Assembly (NCBI RefSeq): GCF_014524545.1
Contig: NZ_CP053557.1
Coordinates: 1,885,501 to 1,949,500, forward strand
From: Exiguobacterium sp. Helios
Lineage (GTDB): Bacteria > Bacillota > Bacilli > Exiguobacteriales > Exiguobacteriaceae
Reading direction: 5' to 3'
DNA: 64,000 nucleotides
In this document: piece after piece, positions 62,664-64,000 of the stretch
Layout of the letters: each line of letters begins with the position of its first letter
Position numbering within the stretch: the first letter of the stretch is position 1
Made by a program: the position numbers and the translations under genes
Notes under the pieces: model-generated
Seen by the model: the letters and a program-made list of their open reading frames with translations, nothing else
Databases searched by the model: none
Told to the model about the DNA's origin: nothing

Positions 62664-64000
62664 TTTACCGTTACTACCGCTTTTGATTCCACTTATCACC
62701 GGGGTCATCTTGATGCTGTTTCCGAGTCGTCTCCGTCTGCAACGGACGCTTTCACTCGTCTCGACCTTCTTGACCATCGTTGCAGCCGTCTATCTCGTTT
62801 ACAGTATCCGCCAAGATGGCATTCTGACCGTCACACTTGGTAGTTGGCCGGCTCCGTTCGGTATCACTCTCGTGTCGGATATGTTATCAGCCTTGCTCGT
62901 CCTGACGACCAGCTTACTTGTCTTTTTTGTCGTCTGGTATTCGATCTATTATTTGTCGGATCTGCATCAACGGTTTTACTATTACATCGCCGTCCAGTTT
63001 TTACTCGTCGGTGTCAACGGTGCCTTCACGACAGGTGATATTTTCAACATGTTCGTCTTTTTCGAAGTGTTTCTGATTTCGTCTTACGTCTTGATTGTTC
63101 TTGGAGGCAAGCCGGCCCAACTTCGGGAGTCGCTGAAGTATTTGTTGATTAACGTCATTTCATCCGCATTGTTCGTCATGACGGTTGCCTTTTTATATGG
63201 TGTCATCGGTTCCCTGAGTATGGCCGATATTTCACAAAAGATTACTGAAATCAATCAACCCGGTATCCTCAGTGTCATCGCGGTTCTGTTTTTAATTGTC
63301 TTTGGCTTAAAGGGTGCCATCTTCCCGTTGTACTTTTGGCTTCCCGGCTCCTACCAAGTACCACCGACACCTGTTCTCGCACTGTTTGGTGCATTACTGA
63401 CGAAAGTCGGTGTCTACGGGATCTTGCGGACATACAGCCTGTTTTTTTCGCACCAGCAAGAGTTTACGCACCAAATTCTCGGGTGGCTTGCACTGGCAAC
63501 AATCATCATTGGTGTCATCGGTGCGCTGGCGACACGTGACGTCAAACAGATCTTAATCTACAACATCATCGTCGCAGTCGGTGTCATCTTATACGGTGTC
63601 TCCGTCATGACCCGTCAGTCGCTCGAAGGAGCAGTGTTCTACCTGGTCCATGACATGTTGATCAAGGCGGCCTTATTCCTGCTGATCGGCGTCATGATTG
63701 GTATTGCCGGATCAAGTCGTCTAAAAGACATGGGCGGCATGATCAAAGACTATCCCTTACTCGGATGGACGTATTTCATCGCTGCATTGTCGCTCGCCGG
63801 AATTCCGCCACTCAGCGGTTTCATCGGAAAACTGCTCATCGTCCGGGGTGGTTTCGAAGCCGGGGATTTAGTCGGTCCATTCGTCGTCTTGATTTCAAGT
63901 CTGCTCGTGCTCTATTCCGTGATGCAGATTTTCATCCGTGGATTCTGGGGAACACCGAAAACCTACAGTGGTCCGAAACACCACCTGATGAAGCAGTTGC
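62656..64000 (+). CDS. mrpD: Na+/H+ antiporter subunit D, 3' end outside the window
   Basis: An open frame from ATG 62656 to the end of the window (448 codons; family length about 490). NuoN/MrpD motifs include [22 protein letters not shown] (channel Glu), [40 protein letters not shown] (channel Lys), and [17 protein letters not shown]. The start overlaps mrpC by 8 nt. Subunits E, F and G are expected beyond the right edge. Confidence 0.94.
   Translation, partial: MINLPLLPLLIPLITGVILMLFPSRLRLQRTLSLVSTFLTIVAAVYLVYSIRQDGILTVTLGSWPAPFGITLVSDMLSALLVLTTSLLVFFVVWYSIYYLSDLHQRFYYYIAVQFLLVGVNGAFTTGDIFNMFVFFEVFLISSYVLIVLGGKPAQLRESLKYLLINVISSALFVMTVAFLYGVIGSLSMADISQKITEINQPGILSVIAVLFLIVFGLKGAIFPLYFWLPGSYQVPPTPVLALFGALLTKVGVYGILRTYSLFFSHQQEFTHQILGWLALATIIIGVIGALATRDVKQILIYNIIVAVGVILYGVSVMTRQSLEGAVFYLVHDMLIKAALFLLIGVMIGIAGSSRLKDMGGMIKDYPLLGWTYFIAALSLAGIPPLSGFIGKLLIVRGGFEAGDLVGPFVVLISSLLVLYSVMQIFIRGFWGTPKTYSGPKHHLMKQL

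Overview
The window is low-to-mid GC Firmicute DNA from a member of the Bacillales, most likely Exiguobacterium. I infer this from the gene content (OhrR/Ohr pair, DynA double dynamin, YeeI-type YebC protein, Mrp antiporter operon, SerC-SerA-DUF1015 operon, tandem cold-shock genes), strong AGGAGG ribosome binding sites and sigma-A/sigma-B style promoters. No rRNA, tRNA, CRISPR array or insertion sequence was seen. Genes are densely packed on both strands and are mostly short operons bounded by hairpin terminators.

Layout. 0-15 kb: PH-domain membrane proteins, peroxide-responsive ohrR/ohr, an alarmone synthetase, a MarR regulator, a GNAT-TPR fusion, an operon of M32 carboxypeptidase, glycerophosphodiesterase, unknown membrane protein and guanylate-kinase-like protein, a kinase-like protein, a YciI-like/creatininase pair with a decayed methyltransferase, and a HAD phosphatase. 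15-21 kb: SDR, Nudix, and a LysR-flanked operon of SDR, acetyltransferase, cyclophilin-like lipoprotein and cupin. 21-29 kb: a galactan/galacto-oligosaccharide utilisation cluster (ganA, ganQ, ganP, ganS, LacI-type ganR) with a readable promoter, a cre-like site and repeated putative operators, plus a divergent mutarotase-like gene lacking its catalytic residues. 29-35 kb is the least ordinary stretch: RDD protein, a hairpin-rich non-coding tract, a coiled-coil phage-like protein, an MDR dehydrogenase, two adjacent decaying genes, and an orphan CapK/PaaK-like adenylate-forming enzyme.

35-48 kb: nucleotide-sugar-epimerase-like protein, DynA, LysR, CorA, FAD oxidoreductase, CsaA-like protein, a two-gene ergothioneine operon (egtB-egtD) and PurR-box-controlled guaC. 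49-52 kb: a stand-alone sigma region-2 protein behind a palindrome, then three tandem cold-shock genes at an exact 403-bp period encoding identical proteins, each with a leader hairpin kept by compensatory changes. 52-64 kb: serine biosynthesis operon, cyclomaltodextrinase, yeeI, a small gene with a textbook sigma-B promoter, and mrpABCD, with mrpD cut by the window end.

Together the genes suit a free-living bacterium meeting cold, oxidative, saline/alkaline and plant-polysaccharide conditions. The best leads for something undescribed are the cold-shock array with its sigma-fragment neighbour, the hairpin-rich tract at 29.8-30.0 kb, two 27-residue membrane microproteins, and the catalytically altered mutarotase in the gan locus. 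Protein names come from motif recognition without database searches.
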